Below, piece by piece: positions 1 to 7,076 of a stretch of DNA of 49,589 nt; the stretch's first letter is position 1, and each line of letters opens with the position of its first letter. The stretch covers positions 1 through 49,589 of the forward strand of contig JBFFXF010000012.1 in assembly GCA_041569895.1 (NCBI GenBank), in the 5' to 3' direction. The position numbers and the translations under genes are program-made. Under the pieces are notes generated by a model, which was not told the DNA's origin, did not search any database, and saw only the letters and a program-made list of their open reading frames with translations. The stretch is from JBFFXF01 sp041569895. Its GTDB lineage: Bacteria > Planctomycetota > UBA8108 > JACQVS01.

Positions 1-726
1 CCCGCGATCGACGGCGCCGGGCGCGAGGCGCTGGCGGTCGCCAGCAACGGCGCCGGGGATCCGCGCTGCCGGCCGGCGCTCGACCGCCTGCTCGCGTCGA
101 CGAGCGGCGCGCTCTTCCTCAAGCGCGCCCTCGATCGCGACGAGACGCCCGACGATGTCGCCCTGCTGGCGATCGAGCGCGCCGTCGCGTCGACCGACCC
201 GAGCGTGCGGGACCTCTTTCGGGAGTTCGTTCCGGAGGAGGATCGTCGCAAGACGCTCGGCACGGCGATCGATGCGGCGGAGATCCTCGCCATGCGCGGC
301 GACGGCAAACGCGGGCGTGAGATCTTTCTCGCGGACGGCGCGGCCCAGTGCACGCGTTGCCACTCCCTCGACGGGACCGGCACGCCGATCGGCCCCGACC
401 TCCGCGGGGTCGGCAGCCGGCTGGACAGGGAGCGACTGCTCGCGAGCCTCATCGAGCCCTCGCGCGAGATCGACCCGGCGTACGCGCTCCACCTGCTGGT
501 GACCCGTGACGGACGCGCGCTCACGGGGCTGCTCGTCCAGCGCAACGATTCGGAGACCGTGCTGCGCGACGCGCGCGGAGAGCTGGTCACGGTGCCCTCC
601 GCCGAGGTCAACCTCCTGGCGCCGCAGCGCAACTCGCTGATGCCCGATTTCCTGCTGCGCGACATGACCGCGCAGGATGCGGCCGACCTCCTGGCGTTTC
701 TCGCGTCGCTGCGCGACGGCGAGTGA
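1..726 (+). CDS. PVC-type haem-binding c-domain protein, 3' part
   Basis: The reading frame is open to the first base, so the gene starts outside the window and 241 residues are visible. A CxxCH haem c motif (CTRCH, visible residues 117-121) sits after GREIF and is followed by GPDLRGVGSR, then SREIDPAY and a late NSLMPDF segment that could supply an axial Met. This order is that of the C-terminal putative haem-binding domain (Pirellula/Verrucomicrobium type) found on large secreted planctomycete dehydrogenase or HEAT-repeat proteins. The residues before the haem domain are helical and could be the end of a HEAT-like region. The likely role is periplasmic electron transfer from an N-terminal catalytic part that is not visible. 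It ends 97 bp before the aldolase gene and is probably a separate transcript. Confidence 0.85.
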   Translation, partial: PAIDGAGREALAVASNGAGDPRCRPALDRLLASTSGALFLKRALDRDETPDDVALLAIERAVASTDPSVRDLFREFVPEEDRRKTLGTAIDAAEILAMRGDGKRGREIFLADGAAQCTRCHSLDGTGTPIGPDLRGVGSRLDRERLLASLIEPSREIDPAYALHLLVTRDGRALTGLLVQRNDSETVLRDARGELVTVPSAEVNLLAPQRNSLMPDFLLRDMTAQDAADLLAFLASLRDGE

Positions 727-823
727 GCCACCTCCTTGCCGGCTTTTCTCGGGGGCGAGAGTGTGGTCTAATCCGGCCTCGCAGCTCTGGACCGCTGAAC
801 CCCGGAACCAGGACACAGAGACC

Positions 824-1870
824 ATGCCCCTCGTCCCGATGCGCGCTCTCCTCGACCACGCCGCCGAGAACGAATACGGACTCGCGGCGTTCAACGTCAA
901 CAACATGGAGCAGATCCAGGCGATCATGGAAGCGGCCGACGAGAGCGACTCGCCGGTCATCGTCCAGGCCTCGCGCGGCGCGCGCTCGTACTCCCAGGAC
1001 GACTACCTGCGCCACCTGATGCTGGCGGCCTCGGAGCTCTATCCGCACATCCCGATCGCGATGCACCAGGACCATGGCAACAGTCCGGCGACGTGCCGCA
1101 GCGCCATCGAGATGGGCTTCACCTCGGTGATGATGGACGGCTCGCTGGAGGAAGACGGCAAGACGCCGGCCGACTACGCCTACAACGTCAAGGTGACGAG
1201 GGAGGTCGTCGAGCTGGCGCACGCCCGGGGCGTCTCCGTCGAGGGAGAGCTCGGCTGCCTCGGCTCGCTCGAGACCGGCATGGGCGACAAGGAGGACGGC
1301 CACGGCGCGGAGGGGACGCTGACTCGCGACCAGTTGCTCACCGATCCCGACGAGGCGGAGCGCTTCGTCGCCGAGACCGGCGTCGACGCGCTGGCGGTCG
1401 CCATCGGCACCAGCCACGGGGCGTACAAGTTCACGCGCAAGCCGGACGGCGAGGTGCTGGCGATGGATCGCATCAAGGAGATCCACCGCCGGCTGCCCGA
1501 CTGCCACCTCGTCATGCACGGCTCGTCGTCGGTTCCCCAGGAGCTGCAGGACATCATCAACACGCACGGCGGGGCGATCAAGCAGACGTGGGGCGTGCCG
1601 GTCGAGGAGATCCAGGTCGGCATCCGAAACGGCGTGCGCAAGATCAACGTCGACACCGACAACCGCCTCGCCATCACCGGCGCCATCCGCAAGGTCCTTC
1701 ACGAGTCGCCGGAGCAGTTCGACCCGCGCGCCTACCTGAAGCCGGCCCGCGAGGCCATGAAGCAGGTGTGCCTGGCGCGAATGGTCTCGTTCGGGCAGGC
1801 GGGAAACGCCTCCAAGATCAAGTGCATCTCGCTCGAGGAGATGGCGCGGCGGTACTCGTCACGGCGCTGA
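824..1870 (+). CDS. fba: fructose-bisphosphate aldolase, class II
   Basis: A 348-residue cytoplasmic enzyme of glycolysis/gluconeogenesis that interconverts fructose-1,6-bisphosphate with dihydroxyacetone phosphate and glyceraldehyde-3-phosphate. The class II signature is clear: AFNVNNMEQ near the start, HQDHGNSP (residues 81-88) with the catalytic Asp83 and zinc ligand His84, VEGELG (Glu142), GTSHGAYKF, VMHGSSSVP, and the phosphate-binding INVDTDNR. The insert after GELG and the overall length fit the Calvin-cycle/CbbA-like subgroup. ATG 824 is chosen because MPLVPMRALLDHA is the usual N-terminus; the open frame upstream holds no family sequence. The Shine-Dalgarno is weak. A TCTAAT at 766-771 could be a -10 box. 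The 3' end overlaps the end of the convergent oxidoreductase gene by 12 bp. Confidence 0.97.
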   Translation: MPLVPMRALLDHAAENEYGLAAFNVNNMEQIQAIMEAADESDSPVIVQASRGARSYSQDDYLRHLMLAASELYPHIPIAMHQDHGNSPATCRSAIEMGFTSVMMDGSLEEDGKTPADYAYNVKVTREVVELAHARGVSVEGELGCLGSLETGMGDKEDGHGAEGTLTRDQLLTDPDEAERFVAETGVDALAVAIGTSHGAYKFTRKPDGEVLAMDRIKEIHRRLPDCHLVMHGSSSVPQELQDIINTHGGAIKQTWGVPVEEIQVGIRNGVRKINVDTDNRLAITGAIRKVLHESPEQFDPRAYLKPAREAMKQVCLARMVSFGQAGNASKIKCISLEEMARRYSSRR

Positions 1871-4150
1871 GTCGGCAGAACGCTCGACGCGCACCGGGAT
1901 CAGCTTCGACATCGGCGTGCGGCTGACGTCGGCGTATCGATCGACGGCGACCAGGACGTTGGTCTCCGGGAAATAGGCCGCGGCGCAGCCACGCGGCACG
2001 TCGTACGCGACGGCGAGGAACCGCGGCGCGCGGCGCTCGGCATCGTCTCCCGGCCAGCACGCGATCAGGTCGACCTCGTCACCCTCACGCAGTCCGAGCG
2101 ACGCGATGTCGTCCCGATTGAGGAAGACGACGCGCCGGCGTCCGCGGATGCCGCGGTAGCGGTCGTCGAGCCCGTAGATCGTGGTGTTGAACTGATCGTG
2201 CGAGCGCACGGTCATCAGCCGGAGCTGACCGTCGGGGAGGTCGAGGTCCGGGATGGCGTGGACGCGGAACTCGGCACGGCCGCTCTGCGTGCTCCACTCG
2301 CGCTCGCGCGCCGAGTTGCGCAACGGGAAGCCGCCGGGGAGGTCGATCAGCTGGTTGTAGCCGGCGAACGCGGGAATCACCTCCTCGATCCGGTCCCGGA
2401 TGCGGTCGTAGTCGGCGACGAGGCCGAGCCAGGGGATGGTGTCGTCGCTCCCGAAGATCGCCACCGCGAGCTCCGCGACGATGCGCGGCTCGGAGAGCAG
2501 GTGCCGGGAGGCGGGAGGGCTGGAGCCGCGCGTCGCGTGCACGACGCCCATCGAGTCCTCGACCGTCACCCGCTGCGGGCCGCTCGCCTGGACATCGACC
2601 TCCGTGCGCCCGGGGCACGGCAGGATGAACGCCTGCCTGCCGCAGACGAGGTGACTGCGATTGAGCTTGGTGCTGACGTGCGCCGTGACGTCGCACCGTC
2701 GGAGCGCCTCCTCCGTGTAGGGCGTGTCCGGCGTGGCGACGGCGAAGTTCCCGCCCATGGCGAAGAACACCCCGGCGCGCCCCTCGTGCATCGCCTCGAT
2801 GGCGGCGACCGTGTCGAGGCCGTGCTCGCGCGGCGGATCGAAGCCGAAGGCGTCTCGCAGGCCGTCGAGGAATTCCGGCGCGGGGCGCTCGACGATGCCG
2901 ACGGTGCGGTCGCCCTGGACGTTGCTGTGGCCGCGCACCGGACAGATGCCGGCGCCCGGACGGCCGATGTTGCCACGAAGCAGCATGAGGTTGACGATCG
3001 TCTGGATCGTCGCCACCGCGTGCTTCTGCTGCGTCAGACCCATCGCCCAGCAGGCGATCGTCCGTTTCGATTCGATGTAGATGTCGGCGGCGCGCCGCAT
3101 GTCGTCGCGTGACACGCCGCAGGCGTGCTCGATGGCCTCCCAGTCCGTGCTCTCGAGGTCCGCCGCCAGCGACTCGAGCCCCGAGGTGTGGTCGCGGATG
3201 AAATCGCCATCGAGCACCTCGCCGGGACGGTCGGACTCGGCCTCGAGCACCAGCTTCATGATGCCCTTGAGGAGCGCGAGGTCGCCGCCGACGAGCGGCT
3301 GCAGGTAGAGCGTGCTGATCGGCGTCGCGCGTCCCGTCAGCATCTCGCCGACGTCCTGCGGATGGGCGAACTTCTCGAGACCGCGTTCCCGCAGCGGGTT
3401 GATGGCGACGATGCGCGCGCCGCGCCGGCTCGCCTCGCGCAGCTCGGTAAGCATGCGCGGGTGATTGGTGCCGGGGTTCTGGCCGATGACGAAGATCGCG
3501 TCCGCCCGGGCGAAGTCGTCGAGCTGCACGGTGCCCTTGCCGATCCCGATGCTCTCGGTGAGCGCGCGCCCGCTCGACTCGTGGCACATGTTCGAGCAGT
3601 CGGGGAGGTTGTTGGTCCCGAGTCTGCGCGCCAGGAGCTGAAGCAAGAACGCCGCCTCGTTGCTGGTCCGGCCGGAGGTGTAGAAGATCGCCCGGTCCGG
3701 ACTGTCGAGCTCGCGGAGCGGGTCGCCAATGCGGCGGAAGAGCGTCGCCCACTCGATCGGCTCGTAGCGATCGGTCTCGCGGTTGTAGGCCATCGGCTCG
3801 GTGAGCCGTCCCTGGCTCTCGAGCCAGTGGTCGCTCCGCTCCCGGAGCTCGGAGACCGTGTGGCGGGCGAAGAGCTCGCGCGTGACACGCTTGCCGGTCG
3901 ACTCCCAGGCGACCGCCTTGACGCCGTTCTCGCAGAACTCGAACGTCGACGTGCGGTCGGGCTCCGGCCACGCGCAGCCGGGACAGTCGAAGCCGTCCGG
4001 CTGGTTGACGCGCAGGAGCGACATGATGCTCCGCGGCACGTCGCCGCCCTTCCAGATGTGGCGGGCGCTCGCGGCGAGCGCGCCCCACCCGCCGGCGGCG
4101 GCGCTCGATCGCTTCACCGATTTCTCGTGGGGAGGCTCCTTCTCGACCAT
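1859..4150 (-). CDS. FdhF/YdeP-family molybdopterin oxidoreductase
   Basis: A 763-residue protein of the YdeP branch of the formate dehydrogenase alpha superfamily. CPGCAWPEPDR (Cys56, Cys59) near the N-terminus is the YdeP hallmark, followed by IFYTSGRTSNE, NMCHESSG (Cys189 in the place of the Mo-binding Cys/Sec of FdhF), GQNPGTNHPRML and a C-terminal molydopterin-dinucleotide domain beginning near TVRSHDQFNTT. There is no Tat signal, so it should be cytoplasmic. The physiological substrate of YdeP proteins is not settled; E. coli YdeP is linked to acid resistance, so I do not claim formate dehydrogenase activity. It is the last gene of a four-gene operon that begins with the peroxiredoxin, 18 bp after the phosphoesterase gene. 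The active-site residue here is Cys, not Sec. Confidence 0.93.
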   Translation of the reverse strand: MVEKEPPHEKSVKRSSAAAGGWGALAASARHIWKGGDVPRSIMSLLRVNQPDGFDCPGCAWPEPDRTSTFEFCENGVKAVAWESTGKRVTRELFARHTVSELRERSDHWLESQGRLTEPMAYNRETDRYEPIEWATLFRRIGDPLRELDSPDRAIFYTSGRTSNEAAFLLQLLARRLGTNNLPDCSNMCHESSGRALTESIGIGKGTVQLDDFARADAIFVIGQNPGTNHPRMLTELREASRRGARIVAINPLRERGLEKFAHPQDVGEMLTGRATPISTLYLQPLVGGDLALLKGIMKLVLEAESDRPGEVLDGDFIRDHTSGLESLAADLESTDWEAIEHACGVSRDDMRRAADIYIESKRTIACWAMGLTQQKHAVATIQTIVNLMLLRGNIGRPGAGICPVRGHSNVQGDRTVGIVERPAPEFLDGLRDAFGFDPPREHGLDTVAAIEAMHEGRAGVFFAMGGNFAVATPDTPYTEEALRRCDVTAHVSTKLNRSHLVCGRQAFILPCPGRTEVDVQASGPQRVTVEDSMGVVHATRGSSPPASRHLLSEPRIVAELAVAIFGSDDTIPWLGLVADYDRIRDRIEEVIPAFAGYNQLIDLPGGFPLRNSAREREWSTQSGRAEFRVHAIPDLDLPDGQLRLMTVRSHDQFNTTIYGLDDRYRGIRGRRRVVFLNRDDIASLGLREGDEVDLIACWPGDDAERRAPRFLAVAYDVPRGCAAAYFPETNVLVAVDRYADVSRTPMSKLIPVRVERSADSAP

Positions 4151-4168
4151 GGCGTCACACGAGTCGCA

Positions 4169-4825
4169 TCAAGAATACTCGATCCGGCGAACGTCGGCCA
4201 CGACCGCGCCGTCGAGCTCGATGACCGCGTACGATCCCCTGAAGGCCGGGCCGCAGTTGACGACCACCGTCTCGCCGATGCGGGCAGCGCCGCGCGACTC
4301 GTGAACGTGGCCGCACACCACCAGCGCCGGACTGCGGCTCTCGACCCAGGCGCGCACCGCGGTGCTGCCGACGTGCTTCCCGCTGCTCGTCCGGTCGACC
4401 GCGTCCCTCGGCGGGGGATGGCTGAGCACGACGTGCCGGTCGCAGCCGGCGACGTCGTCGTACCCCGAGGCGAGCAGATCCCCGATCTGCTCCTCGGTGA
4501 GCTCGTACATCGAGCCTCCCCAGGGCGGCATGGCGGAGACGCCGTGAAAACCGACCCCGTCGACGACGCGACCGCGACCGTGCAGCGAGACGTCGCGCGA
4601 CGCGAGCAGCTCGTCGATCTCGGCGCTGTCGCAGTTGCCGGCGACGGCCAGCACCGGATGGCCGGCGAGCAGGACCGCGTCGACGATGGCCCCCGCGTCG
4701 CCGGGCGTGCCGAAGTTCGTCAGGTCGCCGCCGAGCAGCACGAGGTCGGTGCCGCGCTCGCGCTCGAGGATCTGCTGGAGCGCGGCGCCGTCGCCATGGA
4801 TGTCGGTAATGCAGAGGAGGTTCAC
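4169..4825 (-). CDS. calcineurin-like metallophosphoesterase (YfcE/Icc type)
   Basis: A compact 218-residue cytoplasmic phosphoesterase. All five metal-binding blocks are visible in order: DIHGD (Asp8, His10), GGDLTN (Asp34), GNCD (residues 63-66), SHPPP (His135) and GHVHE (His172, His174). This is the full dinuclear-metal set of small phosphodiesterases of the YfcE/Icc-related group. The substrate cannot be read from the sequence. It lies 30 bp after the small unknown gene and 18 bp before the YdeP-like gene on the same strand, so it is almost certainly cotranscribed with them. ATG 4825 places DIHGD at residue 8, as usual for the family. Confidence 0.92.
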   Translation of the reverse strand: MNLLCITDIHGDGAALQQILERERGTDLVLLGGDLTNFGTPGDAGAIVDAVLLAGHPVLAVAGNCDSAEIDELLASRDVSLHGRGRVVDGVGFHGVSAMPPWGGSMYELTEEQIGDLLASGYDDVAGCDRHVVLSHPPPRDAVDRTSSGKHVGSTAVRAWVESRSPALVVCGHVHESRGAARIGETVVVNCGPAFRGSYAVIELDGAVVADVRRIEYS

Positions 4826-4855
4826 CGGGAGCTCACGATCGCGGGACCATCATCT

Positions 4856-5113
4856 CTATGACCCGCCGGGCACGCCCTCGACGAGGAACCACTGCCCCGA
4901 CTCGTAGTCGTGCTTCAGCAGGTGCTCGCCGCCGTCGTCGCAGCGCACGCGGAAGTAGTCGGAGGTCAGCCGCGTCGGCTCCATCTCGCCCTGGTGCCAC
5001 CGGTCGGTCACCTCGTCGACCTCGATGCGCCGCCCGGCCCACTCGAAGGCGCGTGGCGTCTCCTCGCCCTTGTACCCGGCGTGACACTCGACGTCGATCG
5101 GGATCAGGAACAC
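4856..5113 (-). CDS. small conserved-looking hypothetical protein
   Basis: An 85-residue protein with a GTG start chosen because the sequence becomes protein-like at VFLIPIDVECHAGYKGEE; the frame upstream belongs to the shadow of the peroxiredoxin gene. Visible features are ECHAGYKGEETPRAFEW, a DRWHQGE segment and DYFRVRCDDGGEHLLKHD, which look like a short all-beta protein. There is no signal peptide or membrane segment. It is located between the peroxiredoxin stop (29 bp away) and the phosphoesterase start (30 bp away), in the same operon. I do not recognise a named family or function. The Shine-Dalgarno is weak (GGAAGG about 11 bases upstream), so translational coupling to the upstream gene is plausible. 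Confidence 0.65.
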   Translation of the reverse strand: MFLIPIDVECHAGYKGEETPRAFEWAGRRIEVDEVTDRWHQGEMEPTRLTSDYFRVRCDDGGEHLLKHDYESGQWFLVEGVPGGS

Positions 5114-5142
5114 GGCGGCGTGCCGGCCTTCCGGCGGCTGCT

Positions 5143-5739
5143 TCAGGACTTCTTCTCGGGCTTGCCGAGCTTCTCGAGCACCTCGAGGACGTCCTTGGCG
5201 TCCTCGACCGGGTTGACGCTCGTGTTCTTGTAGGCGATCTTCCCCTGGCGATCGATGATAAACGTCCAGCGGGCGATGGTCACGCCGCGCTTCAGTGTCA
5301 GCTTCTCGCCGCCGACGACTCGATCGATCGTCCCGCCCTTGCGCAGGGGGACGCCGAACTTCTTGGCGACTTCCCCCTTGTCGTCCGACAGCAGAACGAA
5401 GTTGAGCTCGTTCTCCTTCTTGAACAGCGCGTGGTTGGAGACCTCGTCGCCGCTGACGCCGACGACCTCGACACCCTTCGCCGACAGCTTCTTCTTTGCG
5501 TCGCGGAACCCGCACGCCTGGCGAGTTCACCCGCCGGTCATCGCCGCCGGAAAGAAGTAGAGCACGAGCACCTTCTTGCCGACGTGGTCGGACGACTTCC
5601 AGACCTTGCCGGCGTGGTCCTTCGCCTCGAACTTCGGCGCCTTGTCGCCGGGCTTGAGCTCGACCTTCTTCTCCTCGTCGGCCACGGTGTCGGCGCGCGG
5701 GAGCAGGAGCGCGAGGGTGACGAGAATTGCGAGTCGCAT
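5143..5739 (-). CDS. peroxiredoxin (BCP/AhpC-TSA type), probable selenoprotein with in-frame TGA
   Basis: Reading from ATG 5739, the frame is interrupted only by TGA at 5527-5529 (codon 71) and then continues in the same frame for 127 more codons to TGA at 5143. Around it the protein reads YFFPAAMTGG-(TGA)-TRQACGFRD. This aligns with the BCP active site, where the peroxidatic Cys stands in a TPGCT..ACGFRD context, so the TGA replaces that Cys exactly and Cys76 is the resolving Cys in C-x4-C spacing. The downstream part (VVGVSGDEV, FGVPL, RWTFIIDRQGKIAYKN) is intact thioredoxin-fold sequence. Residues 1-20 form a signal peptide, so the enzyme would be exported and reduce peroxides outside the cytoplasm. 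GGAGGA six bases before the ATG is a strong ribosome site. It is the first gene of the operon. The alternative is a point nonsense mutation or read error. Confidence 0.85.
5498..5517 (-). promoter_or_regulatory. SECIS-like hairpin after the in-frame TGA
   Basis: On the minus strand the sequence GCGTGCGG, loop GTT, CCGC, bulged G, ACGC folds into an eight-base-pair stem with a three-base loop. The apical G is the 18th base after the TGA at 5527-5529, inside the 16-37 base window known for bacterial SECIS elements, and a G at the start of the loop is the feature SelB recognises in known cases. The stem also encodes the conserved ACGFRDA residues, so part of the pairing could be incidental in a GC-rich gene. 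Confidence 0.5.
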
Positions 5740-5789
5740 CGCTTTCCTCCGGAGTCGATCGGGTGCCCTTCAGGACACGTTCACACACG

Positions 5790-5818
5790 AAGATACGTCG
5801 CGGTCGAACGGAAATCAA
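5790..5818 (-). promoter_or_regulatory. sigma-70-like promoter of the peroxiredoxin operon
   Basis: Minus strand: TTGATT (5813-5818), 17 bp spacer, TATCTT (5790-5795). Transcription would start near 5783 and leave a leader of about 44 bases ending in the GGAGGA ribosome site. AT-rich boxes at exact spacing stand out in this GC-rich sequence. Confidence 0.5.
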
Positions 5819-5864
5819 TCGGCGCCGGGCTCGCCGCGACGCAACCCGATCCCGCGCCGACCGA

Positions 5865-6911
5865 TCACTCGCTCCAGCCGTGGGCCGCTCGCACCTTGAC
5901 CATGACGTCGAGGATGTCGTTCCAGGTCTTCTTGTCGTGCATCACGTCGTTGGGGAACATGCATCCGTCCCAGCAGATGTGTCGGCACTTGCGCGTCAGC
6001 TCGTTGTTCTCGTCGCGCAGCCAGTTTCCCGCCGCCCAGACGATGTCGAGCTTCCCGTTCGGGTCGTTCGGCAGACAGTGACGCCCCGTGCGGTCGTGCG
6101 ATCCCGACCCCTTCACCGTGGCGTCGTTCTGCGCCACGTGGAAGTCGATGGTCCACGGCCGCAGCGCGGCGGTGAGCTCCCGGTACGCCGCCTGGAACCG
6201 GTCCTCGTTCCTCCAGTCGAAGTCCTGGGGGAGGATCGCGTCCGCCGGACAGTTGTACCCGAGGAGGTAGAGCAGCGTGTGCGCCAGGTCCGCCTGAAAA
6301 CCAAGTGTCTGCGGGCGGTCGACCGTCTCCAGCAGACGGATCATCGACTTCCAGCTGTGCATGCCGCCCCAGCAGATCTCGCCCTCCGCGGCGAGCTTCT
6401 CGCCGTGTTCCTCGGCGATGACGCACGCCTCGCGGAAGGTGTCGGCGATCTTCCTGGTGTTGCCGTCCGGATCCTTCGCCCACGTGGCCGGATCTCCGGC
6501 GGAGTCGATGCGCACGACGCCGTGCGGCCGCACGCCGAGCTCGCGCAGCTTTTTCGCGATGCCGCAGGCCTTGCGGACCATCTCGACGAACTTCTTTCGC
6601 TCTCCCGCGTCGCCCATCGCCGAGCCGCCGCCGGTCGGCGGCCACACCGGCGCGACCACCGAGCCGATCTCGAGGTCCTTGCTCCTGACCTTGTCCGCGA
6701 GGGCCCGGAGGTCGTCGGCGGTCGAGTCGATGTCGACGTGGGGCGCGCTCAGGAAAAGGTCGACGCCGTCGAACTTCGCGCCGTTGACCGAGGCCGCCGC
6801 TGTCAGGTCGATCATCGTGTCGAGGTCGATGAACGGCTCGTCGGCATCCGGTCCCTTGCCGACCACGCCCGGCCACGTCGCGTTGTGCAGCTTCGGGAAG
6901 TTATTGCTCAT
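5865..6911 (-). CDS. sugar phosphate isomerase/epimerase-like TIM-barrel protein
   Basis: A 348-residue protein of the xylose isomerase-like TIM-barrel superfamily. Supportive segments are the N-terminal HNATWPGVVG, GVDLFLSAPHVD, EIGSVVAPVWPP, the acidic EGEICWGG, FQADLAHTLLYLLG and TIDFHVAQNDATVKGSGSHD, which provide the Glu/Asp/His positions typical of the metal site. No signal peptide is present. Such proteins in planctomycetes usually act on sugars or sugar derivatives; the substrate is not evident. GGAGAG eight bases upstream supports ATG 6911. It has its own promoter and lies 125 bp upstream of the peroxiredoxin gene on the same strand, which has a separate promoter. Confidence 0.85.
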   Translation of the reverse strand: MSNNFPKLHNATWPGVVGKGPDADEPFIDLDTMIDLTAAASVNGAKFDGVDLFLSAPHVDIDSTADDLRALADKVRSKDLEIGSVVAPVWPPTGGGSAMGDAGERKKFVEMVRKACGIAKKLRELGVRPHGVVRIDSAGDPATWAKDPDGNTRKIADTFREACVIAEEHGEKLAAEGEICWGGMHSWKSMIRLLETVDRPQTLGFQADLAHTLLYLLGYNCPADAILPQDFDWRNEDRFQAAYRELTAALRPWTIDFHVAQNDATVKGSGSHDRTGRHCLPNDPNGKLDIVWAAGNWLRDENNELTRKCRHICWDGCMFPNDVMHDKKTWNDILDVMVKVRAAHGWSE

Positions 6912-6956
6912 ACTGGCACTCTCCGAATCGATGGTGGCGGTGAGAATCGACAGGAG

Positions 6957-6985
6957 ATTGTAGCCACAATGCGCGGGGATGAAAA
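6957..6985 (-). promoter_or_regulatory. sigma-70-like promoter of the isomerase-like gene
   Basis: Minus strand: TTTTCA (6980-6985), 17 bp spacer, TACAAT (6957-6962), giving a leader of about 40 bases before ATG 6911. The -10 matches five of six consensus bases. Confidence 0.45.
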
Positions 6986-7076
6986 GGGCGGCACGGGGCG
7001 GGTCGCGTGTCGGGCGTGCTCGAGCCGGCGGGCGCGCCAGGCGGGCGGAGGGACGAGCCGCGCGATCAGCGCTCGC

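Noticed and set aside
1859..4150. Second selenoprotein: Sec in the FdhF-like oxidoreductase
   Set aside because: The active-site position is an ordinary Cys codon (Cys189 in NMCHESSG) and the frame has no internal TGA.
5527..5739. A 70-residue truncated peroxiredoxin as a complete gene
   Set aside because: The frame continues after the TGA with 127 codons of intact family sequence including the resolving Cys, so a readthrough (Sec) reading explains more.
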